Below are positions 11,143 to 23,564 of a stretch of DNA of 64,000 bases, one piece after another (positions within the stretch are counted from its first letter, which is position 1; each line of letters opens with the position of its first letter). The DNA lies in assembly GCA_022497145.1 (NCBI GenBank), contig MU385988.1, forward strand, positions 1-64,000, given 5' to 3'. The position numbers and the translations under genes were made by a program. Source of the stretch: Rostrohypoxylon terebratum (lineage: Eukaryota > Ascomycota > Sordariomycetes > Xylariales > Hypoxylaceae). The notes under the pieces are model-generated. The model was not told the origin of the DNA. It did not search any database and saw nothing but the letters and a program-made list of their open reading frames with translations.

Positions 11143-13306
11143 ATGGCGAGTCCGTTGCAGTTTGCCTACCGAACCCAGAAGGCCATCGGCGTCACTGACG
11201 CCGACCCTATCTACGCGCCTCTGCCTGGATTCGTTCAACCCGAAGGAAACTTGAGGTGCTGTGTCTACTCGCCCTGCGGCCGATATCTCGCCTGGGCGTC
11301 CAGCGAACGTGTCTGTGTTGTTGATGCATCCGTCGGCCATGTTTTGACTAACATATCTATTCCTAACGTTTTCGAGGTCGCTTTTTCTCCCCGCGGTTCA
11401 TTCTTAAGTACCTGGGAGCGCCCCGCGAAGGACGAAGCTGGCGATGCAACAAAGAACTTCAAGATTTGGCGAACCATTGAAGATACCCCCGAGGGAGCTG
11501 AGAAGCAACCATTAGGGCGATTCGTTCAAAAGTCGCAGACGGGCTGGAACCTTCAGTATACGTCAGATGAGAAATTCTGTGCTCGACTTGTTACAAATGA
11601 GGTTCAATTCTACGATAGCAATGACCTTAGCACGGTCTGGAACAAGCTTCGAGCTGAAGGAGTCACTGATTTCGCCATTGCGCCTGGTCAGAGTAATAAC
11701 GTCGCCGTTTTCATTCCAGAGAGGAAGGTTGGTCAACTCGTTTTCTGCATTAATATGTCTTGAAAAGCTAACAATATTTTAGGGACAACCTGCCGCTGTG
11801 AAGGTCTACAACGTCCCTCAATTTACGCAACCGATTTCGCAGAAGACTTTCTTTAAGGGCGACAAGGTTCAACTCAAGTGGAATAGCTTGGGAACAAACC
11901 TGATTGTGCTGGCACAAACGGACGTTGACAAATCGAACAAGAGCTACTACGGCGAAACGACCCTCTACCTCCTCAGCGCCAACGGCTCCCTCGATGCCCG
12001 TGTAACCTTAGACAAGGATGGTCCGATTCACGATGTGTCGTGGTCACCGAACGGTAAGGAGTTCGGTGTCATCTACGGTTATATGCCCGCGAAGACGACC
12101 ATATTCAACCACCGTGCTGTGGCCACTCATTCTTTCCCCATCGCGCCCCGCAACACCATTATCTTCTCGCCTACAGGCCGATTTGCGCTGGTCGCTGGAT
12201 TTGGTAATCTAGCTGGCCAGATCGATGTCTATGATCTGGAGAAGGATTACCGCAAGATTTGCACTATCGAGAGCGGCAATCCTAGTGTGTGCCAATGGAG
12301 CCCAGACAGCAGATACATCATGACTGCTACTACGTCCCCCCGTCTTCGCGTTGATAACGGCGTGAAGCTCTGGCATGTCGGTGGAGGTATCATGTATCAT
12401 GAGGACATGGTGGAACTCTACAATGTTACTTGGAGACCGGTTCTTCCAGAGAACTTATCTCGCCTCGATCCTTTACACCCCGTTCCTACGCCGCACTCTT
12501 CGGCAATCGTATATCTAGGGACGGTTAAGACGCCGTCGAAGCCTGTCGGTGCTTACCGTCCTCCAGGTGCCCGCGGAATGTCCACCCCGCTTCATTTCAG
12601 ACGCGAGGACGAAGGAGGTGCCGCTCATGTCATGAGCAACGGTTCTCAGGGCGGGGGTCTGAATGGCTTCGGGAGATCCCGCCGACAGATTCCGGGTGCA
12701 GAATTCCTTGAAGCTGGTTCTCGCACCGTCCCTGGTGCTACCCCGAACGAGGTGCCTGGCGCCAACGGCGACGAGAATCTTTCCAAGGCAGCACTCAAGA
12801 ACAAGAAGAAGAGGAACAACAAGAAAGCCAAGGATGTTGAGAATAAGGATGGGTTGAACAACGTCGGTGGTTTGGCTCCCCCGGCTCGGGATCAAGGTCT
12901 GGGCTCTGGAAATGAGGGACGTAGTCCCGAGCGTCGCGGGAACCAGCAGAACCAGCGTAGACACGATCGTAGTCGCTCGCGACACAACTTCCAAGGTGGC
13001 AACCAGGGACGCAATCGCAGCAACACTCAACAGAACGGGCAGAATGGACATTACCAGCAGGGGGCACCTCTCGCACCGCAAATCCAGACCTCTCAGCCCC
13101 CCGGTCCGGACTCCCTGATCTCACCCGGTAGCCAAAATCCCGCGTCCAAGAAATTGCGCAGCTTGCAGAAAAAGATCCGCGCAATCGAGGACCTTGAGAT
13201 GCGACATGCCGGCGGCGAAAAGCTGGAGGATACCCAGATGAAGAAGATTGCCACCAAGGCCGCCGTCGTCAAGGAGTTGGAGGCACTGGAGAAGGAGGCT
13301 CGTTAA
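11143..13306 (+). CDS. Eukaryotic translation initiation factor 2A
   Basis: Two exons, 11143-11727 and 11783-13306, 702 residues; the 55-base intron has a CTAAC branch and joins PERK to GQPAAVKVYN in frame. The protein starts MASPLQFAYRTQKAIGV. Repeated WD-like blades follow (CVYSPCGRYLAWAS, SWSPNGKEFGVIYG, IIFSPTGRFALVAGFGNLAG, CQWSPDSRYIMTATTSPRLR), the last being a signature of eIF2A beta-propellers. After about residue 430 it becomes low-complexity (Gly, Asn, Arg, Gln rich) with a basic KNKKKRNNKK patch, and ends in a Lys/Glu coiled-coil tail, as in other eIF2A proteins. It acts in the cytoplasm and can deliver initiator tRNA in non-canonical initiation. This is the clearest housekeeping gene here. 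Confidence 0.95.
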
Positions 13307-14499
13307 TTTCCGATAGCATGACCAGAAAATGATACTGCATGATTCTCTAAAAACATCGATACGTCAGACCCGGTTCTGGGTAGTCCGGTTAACGGGATGG
13401 ATTTTCCGGTGGCGGGGACCTTGGACTAGAGGCAACTGGTATCGTGGCTTTTACCAAACGGCGTTCAGGGGACCAAAAAAGTAGTCGAATCTTCGAGGGC
13501 AACGCTGCTCCGATGTCCGTGATGTAGAAGATTTGGGGATGTCTGTGAAAAAGTAGTGTGATGGGGGTGGATGTGCAGATGGAGATGACCCGTTGCCTTT
13601 GCTAGGTAACAAGACAAGAACTAATTCACTTGATCCCAGTGAGGAGATTCAAGTTGCCAACTGAGCTGTTCCAACGCACTTGATTTGAGCGGTAACTTTG
13701 TGATTGAATAATGTGGTGATTGATGTTCCCACGTCATGGCTTCGGCCATGATACTTGGCGTTTGCGAATGTTTGCAGCTAGTCCAGCATCTGCCATGTAC
13801 GTAATCTTACCATGCGGTTCCATGTTCAAAAACCGAGTAGGTAGGCAGGTAGTTAGCATTGCTTGAGGGCATGGGGCCGATTCATAAGAGGTTGCTATCG
13901 ATGATCTAACGACGCCAAGCGTCTCATACCACCATCTCTCACACATTTTACGAAGGAGTAAGTAGTCGCGTTTGAATATGTCCGTTGTAAAATCTCTATG
14001 TACCCAATATCCCTCCCATATCTGACAATCCCCTTCTATCGACAATAAATATTTAACATATATCATCTTATCATCTAGATCTTAACCTAGTTCTAACATC
14101 TCTTCCCTCGTGCTGTACAGTAGTGACAGAACCGGCCACAACCGCCACAAGCCCGTGGCAATCGCGCCTAGCTAGCTACCTACTATGTATACCTACTAGT
14201 AAGCGTTGAATCATCTCATCGCGTCTCATCTCGTATACCCGTACGCCTAAAATAAGCATAAAACGATCTCGATGGAAAAGTTTCCCCCATGGATATATCT
14301 TCCAGGGGTTATAAATGATAAAATAGATAAATAAAAATAAGGGCCGCCTAAGCCGAGAAAGGAAACAGATCGCTCTGAGAAAATGTAATGGGTTCGACGG
14401 AAAGAACTGAGACTCGACGCCCACCCACATACGCCCGCCCGTTGGCCCGCGAGATTACCTACCTAGTATTAAAATAGAGTAAGATGGGCATGCGCTACG
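13307..14499. other. Gene-free stretch between convergent genes
   Basis: 3' flanks of eIF2A (plus strand) and the zinc-finger regulator (minus strand). Short frames have no family resemblance. Confidence 0.4.
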
Positions 14500-17268
14500 T
14501 CATGATTCGCGACTGAGCTCCGCCAGGAAAATGACGAACTCCATCTCCGCGCCCTCGTCCTCGGCAAACGCCTCGCGGAACCAAGCCGCGATATCCTGGA
14601 GCCTGCACGCGCAGAGCGGGATCCGCGATTCGCCCGTGCCCCAATACGGGATGCCCTTGCCCGTCTGCTTCCAATTCAGATAGACCGGGTCCTGGGCGCC
14701 TACGCTGAATAAGTCGATCGCTTCTTCTTCTTCGGGAATAACGCCTGTCATCCTCGTGTTGGAGAAGGAGAGAGGGGTTTGGAAGGGAGGGGTCGACATA
14801 TTTGAAGTTGTGGTACTGTTGATGGTGGCCGTGCGAGGAGCGTTTTGGTTAGTGTCTGAGCACGGCGAGTGGGGGGAGGGGGCCGCGCGGCAGTACCCGC
14901 ATGTTCGGGTATTTCGGATGTATGAGCAGGCCACGATGGCGCTCATCAGGACGCCTGGAATGAGAAGGGGGTTCAAGCGCAGGCGTGCACGTAAATGTGA
15001 ATTGCCTCCACTCGCTTGGGCGCTGGTGCCGAAACGCCCAGATTCGATGAGGAAGATGCGGCACACTTGGGCGGCATTCCACAGTGCCGAGCGTGGGCAC
15101 ATAGATGTTATCCAACTATGCAGGTGGACGCGAGGTTTGCGCGTTGGGATAGCGGCTCCTGGACGTGACTTGTAGTAGTGACCTTTGACACGTAGAACAT
15201 TCATCGGCGAATGTAGCTTCAAACTCGACATGTACATGAGCGTGAACGTTAGCGGGCCTAGCCGATGTTCATCGCCAGCTAGGTTGCCCTCGAAATATTT
15301 CTTAAGAATAACGCAATGTTCTTTCCGTTTGTCGCGCCAGAGGTCCATATGTGGGTTTGCTCGTTTGACAAAGGTCCTAGGGTCCGTCTCCTGGACAATC
15401 TCATCCGACATGGAGCTATGGGCTTCGCGCGCCGCTTCCCAAATATGCGTCTGCGTTGCGCACGTACTTAGATGGTAGTCGACATCCGTGAGGCAATATG
15501 GCAAGGTTCCTTCGCGGGAAGGATTGAGCGCATCTCGCATGAAGAATGAGAATAACGCCTTTTCGCGCCCGGCAGGTTCGTTCCATTGGAGATTGCGCCT
15601 CTCTGGCTCATTGGCGGCTGCCCAGAGCTCACGAGATTTAGGGAGAGGAATACAGAGCTCCTGGTACCGTACCGTGGGGGGGTGGTCTAATAGGACACTG
15701 AGATAAGCGTCGACACGAAGAACAGAGAACGCAAGTCTATGAAACATTCCGTTCTATTAGTTGAAACGATGAATCGGGCGAAGGAAAAGGCGTACCTATT
15801 TAATTGTTCTTGCGCGCGCCACGCAACGAATGGGCAGCCCTCACCCAGCATTTCTTGACATGCGAATTGGCCATTGAAGATTCCCAAATAGCGACAGGTC
15901 GAAATTAACCATGCGGTTAGGCTGAGCGCTCTTGCAACCATTCCATCTGTCGTCTGAATATATTGAAGTTAGTCGTATTGATGAAAAAATATCGAATGTT
16001 GAGGCGTCGCCCAGCTGTTGTCTGACACATACCAGATTACTCGTTGCATATATGATATATAGTAAAACAGACTGTAGCATATTAAGTGACGGAGAAGCGT
16101 CCTGTTTGTCATATTAGTTACTTAATATAAGACGGCGGGGAGGAGTCTTGTTCACACCGTTCGGACCTGGTTGACCTCTTCGAATATCAAGGGGGCAAGC
16201 TTATGGTGTTCGTGTCCACCTTCAAGCCAACTAGCCAGCATCACCACCGAGGCTATCAAGGTTGTTGAAGTCTCCTCTAACTTGAAGGTAGCCGAATGCA
16301 AGATAGGCCAATACGGATCTATTTCCGCGAAGAATAGCTGAATGAGCCTCCGGATTTCGGGCAACGTTCTATCAATACTGGCCTCTAGGTCAGCTACTAC
16401 GGCAGATTCCGGTGACCTAGAGACGATTCGCTGTTGACACGATGCCTCTGGTGGCGTGAGCTGAGGGGAGTTCAGAGAATTGTTCGATGGCTCGTAGAGC
16501 ATAGGCTCGACACTAGTAGCGGTGATATCTGACGTAGGAGTCGCATAGCTAGTAGATTCCATGGCGCCGACGCCCTGGATCGGATGGTCTGGATTTAAGC
16601 TATTCGGGACTGATGACAGATACGGATTGGTTGCCAAGAATGGTTGTGACATCCAAACCTCTGGGTTTGGTTGAAACCATGTTGATTGGGAGTGACCATT
16701 AGGCGGTATCACTACTGTCTGTTCGGACGTGGCTACATGGCTATGATCCGAATCAATCCAACGACAGTTAGTCCAATTCGCCATACAAGCACCACAGAGT
16801 GAATTGCCATCACACGGGGTATTTCGATCACCACATGCTAGACATATTCTAAAGGACGGGAACGGGTTATGTAAGTGATGGTACTAAATTGGGTACTTAT
16901 GGTATGAGCTTCAATGTTTACCTTGTTGCGTCTGAGGACTGGACGTCTTGTGGGTTATGTTGCTTCACATGTCTCTTGAACACATCACTAATATTTGTAT
17001 CCGAGTTAGCGAGATGGCATCAGTCGATTACATAATGATAGGTAGGTAGGTAGATGGGTAGATGGGTAGGTATATAGTAGGTCGTCGAATGAGGAACAGG
17101 ATATGATATATATATATACCTTCTTGCGTAACGTCGTCCGCAGATGTGACACTTATACTGGTGTTCTGGGTTATGGCCGAGATTATGTCGGGTTAGATGC
17201 TCTTTTCTCGAGAACTTTTTACCACAACCAGGAAAGGAACATTCCCAGCCCTTTTGCGAAGAGGACAT
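14500..17268 (-). CDS. Dual C2H2 + Zn2Cys6 transcription factor with fungal-specific TF domain
   Basis: Six exons on the minus strand: 17268-17120, 16987-16922, 16848-16158, 16101-16033, 15953-15796, 15736-14500, giving 789 residues; all phases agree. Finger 1 is C10-x4-C15...H28-x3-H32; finger 2 is C40-x2-C43...H56-x3-H60, its helix split by intron 1. A Zn2Cys6 cluster follows at C74, C77, C84, C90, C93, C100 (spacing 2-6-5-2-6), so two kinds of zinc DNA-binding module stand side by side. A Ser/Thr/Pro linker leads to the fungal-specific TF domain from about residue 250 (RRLIQLFFAEIDPYWPILH), continuing through CRYLGIFNG and a C-terminal segment with LNPLLIPGVLMSAIV. Nuclear regulator; targets unknown. 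The donor of exon 3 is either GTGTGA or GTCCGA, both in phase. Confidence 0.85.
17040..17071. repeat. GGTA/GGGTAGAT microsatellite in intron 1
   Basis: Tandem GGTA units followed by GGGTAGAT units within the first intron of the zinc-finger gene. The TAGG/TACC motif recurs in many spacers of this window. Confidence 0.8.
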
Positions 17269-18387
17269 TTCTGTGACCTGTAGCTTTCACCATTACCCCT
17301 TGCTTCACGTAAGCAATCTGTCAGGCAGGTAAGGGTTAGGTACAAGCGAGAAGTGGGTGAGATCGGAAAGCTCGTGAATCCCGCCCCTAATCTCGTAATC
17401 TCGTAATCTGAGATTCTCGGCGGCAATGTGGGCGACGGACCACAAACAGCGAACAATGGACAAGTGGGAGTCGGGATAATAGGCGAAAGGTAGTCTAGTT
17501 TCACTGAAAATACTAAAGACTTCGGGGTTGAGAAAAACGACCTGTAACTTGTAAGAATGCAGGTTATGAATACTCCCACATCACCATGTGGATAGATTAG
17601 TTGAGTAGTGAAAACAAGGTCGAGTTGTTCTAATTCACTAAAGAAAATATGAAAGAATTAAAGAAGCTCCGGAGATTTCGGTACCTGTTTTGGTAGTCCG
17701 ATAGCTCCTGCATTAGAAAAATTAGTCATTGCATGTGGGATGTGGGATGTGGGATATCCTTTTGGGAAGTGGGAGGTGGGGCATCTCTACCATGGATGCT
17801 ACTATACATAGTACATTCCACTACCAAATCCACTATCAATCCACTCCATGTCAATCCACTACCCCAAGCTCCACTCTTTTTTCTCTCTTCGACCTGGCCC
17901 TAACTCTCTTAACTCTCTTCCAAGTCTCTTCCTCTTCCTTACGTTCCTCCAGCTACGAAGTACACTACTACACCTTTTCTTCCTAGCCAAGTCTGACCCA
18001 GGTACTCGGGCAAGCAGCAAGACATGGATCTGAGTGTACATGGACTTCCCAAGTGGGGTGAAAATGACTGGTCAACCCCGGCTGGATTGTGTGATAATAC
18101 TCAAGCTCTTGGAACGTTGAGATGTAGTCTGTATTAATCATCCCGACATTCAGGCTTCATATGGCTCTATTCGGTTTAGTCTCCGCAGGAGGCAAAAAAA
18201 CGCAAACAGACCAGCGTTGCGCGAGGTAGGCAGGTAGGGTAAATATGAACATATAAATGAGTCCCTCTCCCTAAAGTTTGGCTATCAATATCAGTATCAA
18301 TATTAGTATCAGTCGCCCCCTTGCCTCATCTACATCTACATCACAAAAGGGAACACTTATCTGAGGACTTAATATCGCTATATCAAC
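17269..18387. other. Divergent intergenic region
   Basis: Shared upstream region of the zinc-finger regulator (minus) and the NmrA-like gene (plus). It holds three tandem TGTGGGA units at 17734-17754, a CCACTA/CCACTC-rich segment around 17818-17875, and a TATAAATGA at about 18252, some 135 bases before the NmrA-like start. Confidence 0.5.
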
Positions 18388-19348
18388 ATGTCTACCGTCA
18401 CAAAGGTCGTCATAGCGGGAGTAAGCAAACCCCGATCCTTACCTAACTCCGTTCAATATCCCTAACACGATATAGGCTAAAGGAAACCTCGGAGAGACTG
18501 TATTGAATCAGCTCTTGAAGGCTGGTTTCGAGGTGACCATCCTGACCCGCAAAGACAGCACCCACACATTTCCCTCAAATGTCACCGTCAAGCCTGTTGA
18601 TTACACCTTACAGGACTCTTTGGTGGATGCTCTCCAAGGCCAAGAGGCCGTTGTCGCGGTCCTCGGAGCTCCGGCATTACACGTCCAGGTACCTCTAATC
18701 GAGGCCTCAGTCAAGGCGGGAGTCAAACGTTTTATCCTCTCCGAGTTCGGCAGTAACACCTTCCACCCCAAGACCGCGGCGCTTCCTGGTTTCGCCAATA
18801 AGATCGAGATTCAAAACGCCGCTAAGAAAGCTGCTGCTGAGAGTGGTCTAACGTGGACGGCTGTCGTCAACGGGCCTTTCTTGGACTGGGGCATTGCCGT
18901 CGAGTTCTTGGCCAAGCCCTCGAGCAAGGAGATCGAATATGCTGACGGAGGCAACCAGAAGTACTCAGTTTCTACTCTGGAAACCGTCGGAAAGGCCGTG
19001 GTGGGTGTGCTCAAGAATCTTCAGGCTACCGAAAACCGACCCGTCTACGTCCAAGACGCTGCGATCACCCAAAAGGAACTCGGTGGGTATCTCAAGAAGG
19101 CTGTCGGCGCGGATGGTTGGAAGGAAACTGTGTCGTCCACTGCCGAAGCACTTAAGGAGGGACAGGAGGAGCTCAAAAAGCCACAACCGAACGGCTTCGT
19201 CATCTTCCTCACAAGCCTCAAGTCTGCGGTCTTCGCTGAGGGATTTGGGGGATATTTCACGAATCTCGACAACGACCTTCTCGGCATTAAGCAATTGACC
19301 GATGCGGAAATTGAGGAGGTTGTCGTCAAGAGTGCGCGCAAGCAATAG
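18388..19348 (+). CDS. NmrA-like / isoflavone-reductase-like NAD(P)-binding protein
   Basis: Two exons, 18388-18420 and 18476-19348, 301 residues. The first exon codes only MSTVTKVVIAG, and splicing creates the nucleotide-binding loop VVIAGAKGNLGE (G-x-x-G-x-x-G). The sequence follows the NmrA / isoflavone reductase pattern: a strand ending in LTRKDS after the loop, then EAVVAVLGA, and VKRFILSEFGSN, where a conserved Ser/Glu/Phe/Gly segment lies. Members either sense NADP/NAD redox state or reduce aromatic metabolites; which applies here cannot be read. No signal peptide; cytosolic. It is divergent from the zinc-finger regulator, so joint regulation is possible but unproven. Confidence 0.85.
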
Positions 19349-20133
19349 TTCATTCGGGAAAAGGCTCAACTACGGTGACAGGAAATGACTATTTAGAGCA
19401 TCATTTGTAAGCTACGCTTGTCGGAAAGTTTGAAGAATTTGAACGACTGCTGGAAACCGACGGTATTAACACTCAACAATAGTGTACAAATAAAAAAAAA
19501 CACGTTCTTGACTCAATCTCGCAGATCCGGGACCTAATGCCGGTTTTCAGCTTCAAAACAAACCTGAAGCATGTCAACCATGACTGACGTCGTGCCGGCA
19601 TTCCGACCCTAGCTAGGATATGGTGAAATTCTCTGCCGCTTTGTGGGGAACCATGCCCCATGCATGAACGGGATTGCTCAATATATTTCCGAGCTCCTGG
19701 ACCCTTCCAGATTAAGCGTCCGTCTTTTAACTGACGATGTCTACTATGCCCCTAGCGCGTCCATTCTCGGCCTTCTGAAAATAACCCCGGACGGACAACC
19801 TCCGCCGCACCGCAAAACAGCGAACCACGAGGATCACGGTGGAATCCCACCGCGCCTTCCTGAGTAGAGCTTCCGTACTGCTAACCATTCTTGGTAGGAC
19901 CGAGCTTTTATAAGAAACCAAGCCTCGTTTCTCTCGCCATGTGGTTGGCCGATACTACGAAATGCGGTCTTCGATCCCGGGGTTAGTTCCCCTGAGATGC
20001 GCATCGATACGACCGTAATTGTTATTTATACGGAGCACCTTCCCCAGATTTTCATCATGAATATACTGCCAAGATAGATCAGCAAGGACGTTCATCTCAG
20101 CTACTCCAGCTACAGTATACACTATCCGAAAAA
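19349..20133. other. Gene-free stretch
   Basis: Spacer between the NmrA-like and LPMO genes. AT-rich TATA-like stretches lie in the last 250 bases; nothing else recognised. Confidence 0.4.
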
Positions 20134-21034
20134 ATGAGGTACTCTTCACTAGCAGCCACTATCACCGGCGCTAGCCTAGCAAGCGCGCATACGATATTTG
20201 TCCAACTAGAGGCCGATGGTGTGACGAATCCGGTCTCGTACGGTATACGAACGCCGAGCTACGATGGCCCTATCACTGACGTGACAACCAACGATGTCGC
20301 ATGTAATGGCGGTCCGAACCCGACTACGCCGTCCGACAAGATCATCGACATCAAGGCCGGCTCTACAGTAAATGCGATCTGGCGACACACTTTGACCTCC
20401 GGGCCAGATGATGTCATGGATGCTAGCCATAAAGGCCCTACGCTAGCCTATCTAAAAAAGGTCGGCGATGCGACAACTGATGTCGGATATGGTAACGGCT
20501 GGTAAGCTCGATGCACAGTCTATCTCGTTTCAACATAAACGCTCATATCCTACTAGGTTTAAGATCCAAGAAGATGGCTACGCCAACGGCGTCTGGGGCA
20601 CCTCGACCGTCATCAACAACCAGGGCAAGCAGCCGATTACGATTCCTAGCTGTCTCCCAGATGGCGAGTACCTCCTGCGTGCGGAGATGATCGCACTTCA
20701 CGGCGCTAGCTCTCCTAACGGAGCTCAACTTTACGTATGTGACGACTCTCCCTTTTCCAAACAACGCCAGTTACCAGCTCTAACAGAATCCCTAGATGGA
20801 ATGCGCGCAAGTCAACATCACCGGAGGCTCTGCGGCCAAGACGCCTACAACCTACAGTCTTCCAGGCATCTACAAGCAAGATGACCCCGGCATTCTCATC
20901 AACATCTACTCCATGACCGCTAACAGCCAATACGTTATCCCTGGTACGTACTGAAAGCCCCCTCCCCCTGAAACTCGTGTTTTCCCAAATATATATTAAC
21001 GCCCAATGTAGGCCCCGATCCATTCACTTGCTAG
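20134..21034 (+). CDS. AA9 lytic polysaccharide monooxygenase
   Basis: Four exons: 20134-20501, 20557-20734, 20796-20943, 21012-21034, giving 238 residues. A signal peptide ends at ..ASLASA, so the mature protein begins with His19 (HTIFVQLEADG), the N-terminal copper ligand that defines the family. The second histidine-brace ligand is His99 in MDASHKGPTLAYL, and the axial tyrosine is Tyr182 in GAQLYMECAQVNITGG, whose codons lie on two exons. There is no C-terminal carbohydrate-binding module. The secreted enzyme oxidatively cleaves cellulose or related glucans with a copper centre and H2O2 or O2. Together with the haem peroxidase this suggests growth on plant material. Confidence 0.92.
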
Positions 21035-21911
21035 TGGGTTTACCTATGCGAAGCAGTCACGCACTTCACGAGGGTGGCACTTCTGACAAGACACTTCTTC
21101 AAATTATTGCCATCCTCAGCGAGCATGCATGGATATACTACTAAAGATAGATCTAGAAATATGAATCTAGTTAAGAATTTATTCTTTCATTGATCGATTG
21201 TGATGCGTCTGCTGTTGACCGTCGGTTCCTTAAGTGAAGCCCAGATATTGACTTCGTGATCACCCTGAAGTTGTCTGGCAACCATTGCGGTTCTCCAATT
21301 TTCTTGCCAACCACGATTATCTCTCGTCGCCGCCTCTGTCTTTGAAGTTCCCAGGAACCTAGGACTATTATTGTTTCTATATCTGCGTACATATTTTTTA
21401 TCTGCGCCTCGAGGGCTCGCCTCAGCTGTTCCTTTGTCGACCGTGTATTGGGCAATGCGGCTAGGAAGTAATATGATTTTAAATGGAGAAAATAAAATGG
21501 AAATTGGAGAGAGAGTAGGCTACACAGTTAATAAGTACTAAATGACCTCCTGTCTCTCACACTGACTCTTGCTACTCCACATTACATAGTAAACGATATT
21601 TTGGTTCATATCTGGAATTTCATATCGAATAGAATTGAGTTGATGTGTGACGAACCTATACTTAGGCTTAGTAAGTATAGCTTCATAAGGGGGTCTTGAT
21701 TTTAAGGTAACAGTAATCGTAGAGGTCAAGTGTAATCAATCAAGTGTGTTCGTCAGAGAGGCTTGGAGTCCTCTCCCTACTCGTAGTGAATAGACTTAGA
21801 TTGATAACTAAAGAACTGAAACGAATGACTAGATACATGAGGGCCTGCCATGTTTATATAGATGTCTTCTCCTTCCTCCTTTCTGGGTATCTGAGGTTAT
21901 CGTGATCTGGT
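21035..21911. other. Gene-free stretch
   Basis: 3' flank of the LPMO gene, then AT-rich DNA. A 94-codon minus-strand frame (21171-21455) with a charged, possibly helical product lacks an ATG at its head and matches no family, so it is not called. Confidence 0.4.
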
Positions 21912-21969
21912 TGATCTAATTGATCTAATGATCTGGTAGACGCTCTAGATCAGTTAGATCAATAGATCA
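21912..21969. repeat. Imperfect inverted repeat built of TGATCTAA units
   Basis: Left arm 21912-21936 and right arm 21945-21969 pair over most of their 25 bases with two single-base offsets, around an 8-base loop. Each arm holds three GATCT units. Its role is unknown: hairpin, dimer binding sites, or remains of a small transposon. Confidence 0.7.
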
Positions 21970-22501
21970 TTCTACGCCGCGGTTTAACCGTGATTGGTTT
22001 GTGGGGTTCCACTCCTTGGGTGCTCCAGGTGGCCGCCTGTCGGTTGGTTTGTGACATGATGTAAGTTCAACATATTGTCAGATGTTACCCGTCCTAGGTC
22101 ACTCTGGGGGAATAGAAAAGAGGCTACGCCATAATGCGCGGAGGATCAATAAATCACAAGGAAAACCAGGTCGCTCGGAGAGCCACTGTTGATTTTTCCA
22201 GTGATAGAATGAAAATTTCTTTTGTTTGGATGATTGGAAGGTGTTTAATTGTTTGGTGTGAATTGATATCGAAAGACTATCCGAACCTCTGCCCTATCCA
22301 GTCCCCGGTTGTCTCTGGCTATCTGATGAGATGGATGCGTCCAGGGTTCATTGAAGGGTAGCTTGGAAGGTGAAAAGGATGGCGAGCAGGAATTTCATCA
22401 TCCTTATAAGAACCTTGGAAGGGACAGGTGAAAGAAAGCCATCTGGCTATCCTATCCAGTGATATCCTGACCTAGACCCGATATAACCCTCCTCATCGTG
22501 G
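21970..22501. other. Gene-free stretch
   Basis: No coding signal. The 16 bases TTTAACCGTGATTGGT at 21983-21998 also occur at 26-41, probably by chance. Confidence 0.3.
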
Positions 22502-22721
22502 TTAAGAAGTAGGCATCCACATTATCAATGTAATCTTAGGTGGTAGTAAAGTTAGTCCATGGTAAAAAACGGAAGATTTCCAGGCTTGATCAACTTACGC
22601 ATGCCCCGATAGCCACCAAAACAAGGAAGAGGTATTCCCTGTTTGAGCGGGAGTCTTGAGGAGCAGACCTTTTTGTGGTATCATACCCACTTCGGCCTTC
22701 ATCAACAGGTGGTGAATTCAT
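22502..22721 (-). CDS. Probable 51-residue single-pass membrane microprotein (spliced)
   Basis: Two exons on the minus strand, 22721-22599 and 22534-22502. The 64-base intron has a strong donor (GTAAGT), a CTAAC branch and a CTAAG acceptor, and splicing keeps frame to a stop ten codons later. The product starts MNSPPVDEGRSGYDTTKRSA, is polar and charged for about 29 residues, then has one hydrophobic helix (YLFLVLVAIGACITLIMW) and ends almost at once. That looks like a tail-anchored or small single-pass membrane protein. A TATATATAAG lies about 45 bases upstream of the ATG. I know no family that fits. It is called on gene structure alone, so it may be a chance arrangement, though the combination of TATA, consensus intron and well-formed helix is unusual in this AT-rich stretch. 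Confidence 0.45.
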
Positions 22722-23564
22722 AGCGGTAGTCTTGTATTTCTGGTCAAGTAAGATGCGATTATACTTATATATAATATCAGAGTGATGAATTGTAACGTTT
22801 CCCTAATAATCGATATAATAACAGAGCGCACGAGAGACAGAAGTTAGGGAAGTCAGTTTTATGGGAACAAATGCCTATACCCAGCTCTTTAAATAGTCAA
22901 AACCAGTTCGTTTTCAACGGACCATACCCATGCGGACAAACATTAGAATTTCAAATATTTCTCCTGCTACTTTCTGATGAGTCACCTCTGAGATAACAAG
23001 ATCATTTAGTCAAAATGTAAATGGTGCATAAGGCTCAGAATTGGGTAGTGATCAAAACAAAGAGGGGAGCTAACAATCGTCAGAAATTGAAGATACTGTC
23101 AATATTTTTCCTTTGTGACATACTGGAGCTGGAATAGAAACCTGTAGATATATAGTAAATTCTCAGATCATCCCATGGGAGTATATGTTATGGTTCTACG
23201 CATGTATAATAAAATACTAAAATGGAAGTGAGATTATTTTATCCTCGAGAATGATTGATAAGAACTCTCACTTCAGGTTGGGCTTAGAAAGATAGAGGAT
23301 GGAGGTGAGCCGTGTAGGAGACATGTCCTCAGGTTTCAACTCAATGTACACTGCTCAGATTAGACCAATTTCTGACCGAGTATAGACTCAAACAACATCG
23401 ATGTTTTCTTAGGACAAACAATGTAATAATTCAAAAGGTACCTACTCTCCTTATCGGAATGGCCATGTAATTGACAATTGAGAGGAGAGCTGGTTCAAAT
23501 ACTGTACGTACATTCGTGCTTGTATGCCGTCATGATCGCGTATGACTCCTGAAGACGAGCACAT
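22722..23564. other. Gene-free stretch
   Basis: Holds the putative TATA (about 22764-22775) of the microprotein gene on the minus strand, then AT-rich DNA without a coding signal. Confidence 0.4.

Noticed and set aside
12515..13184. Overlapping long minus-strand frames of 188 and 129 codons
   Set aside because: They are antisense shadows of the GC-rich low-complexity part of eIF2A.
21171..21455. 94-codon minus-strand frame with charged helical product
   Set aside because: Begins with a TTG codon, no ATG or acceptor for an upstream exon seen, and no family resemblance.
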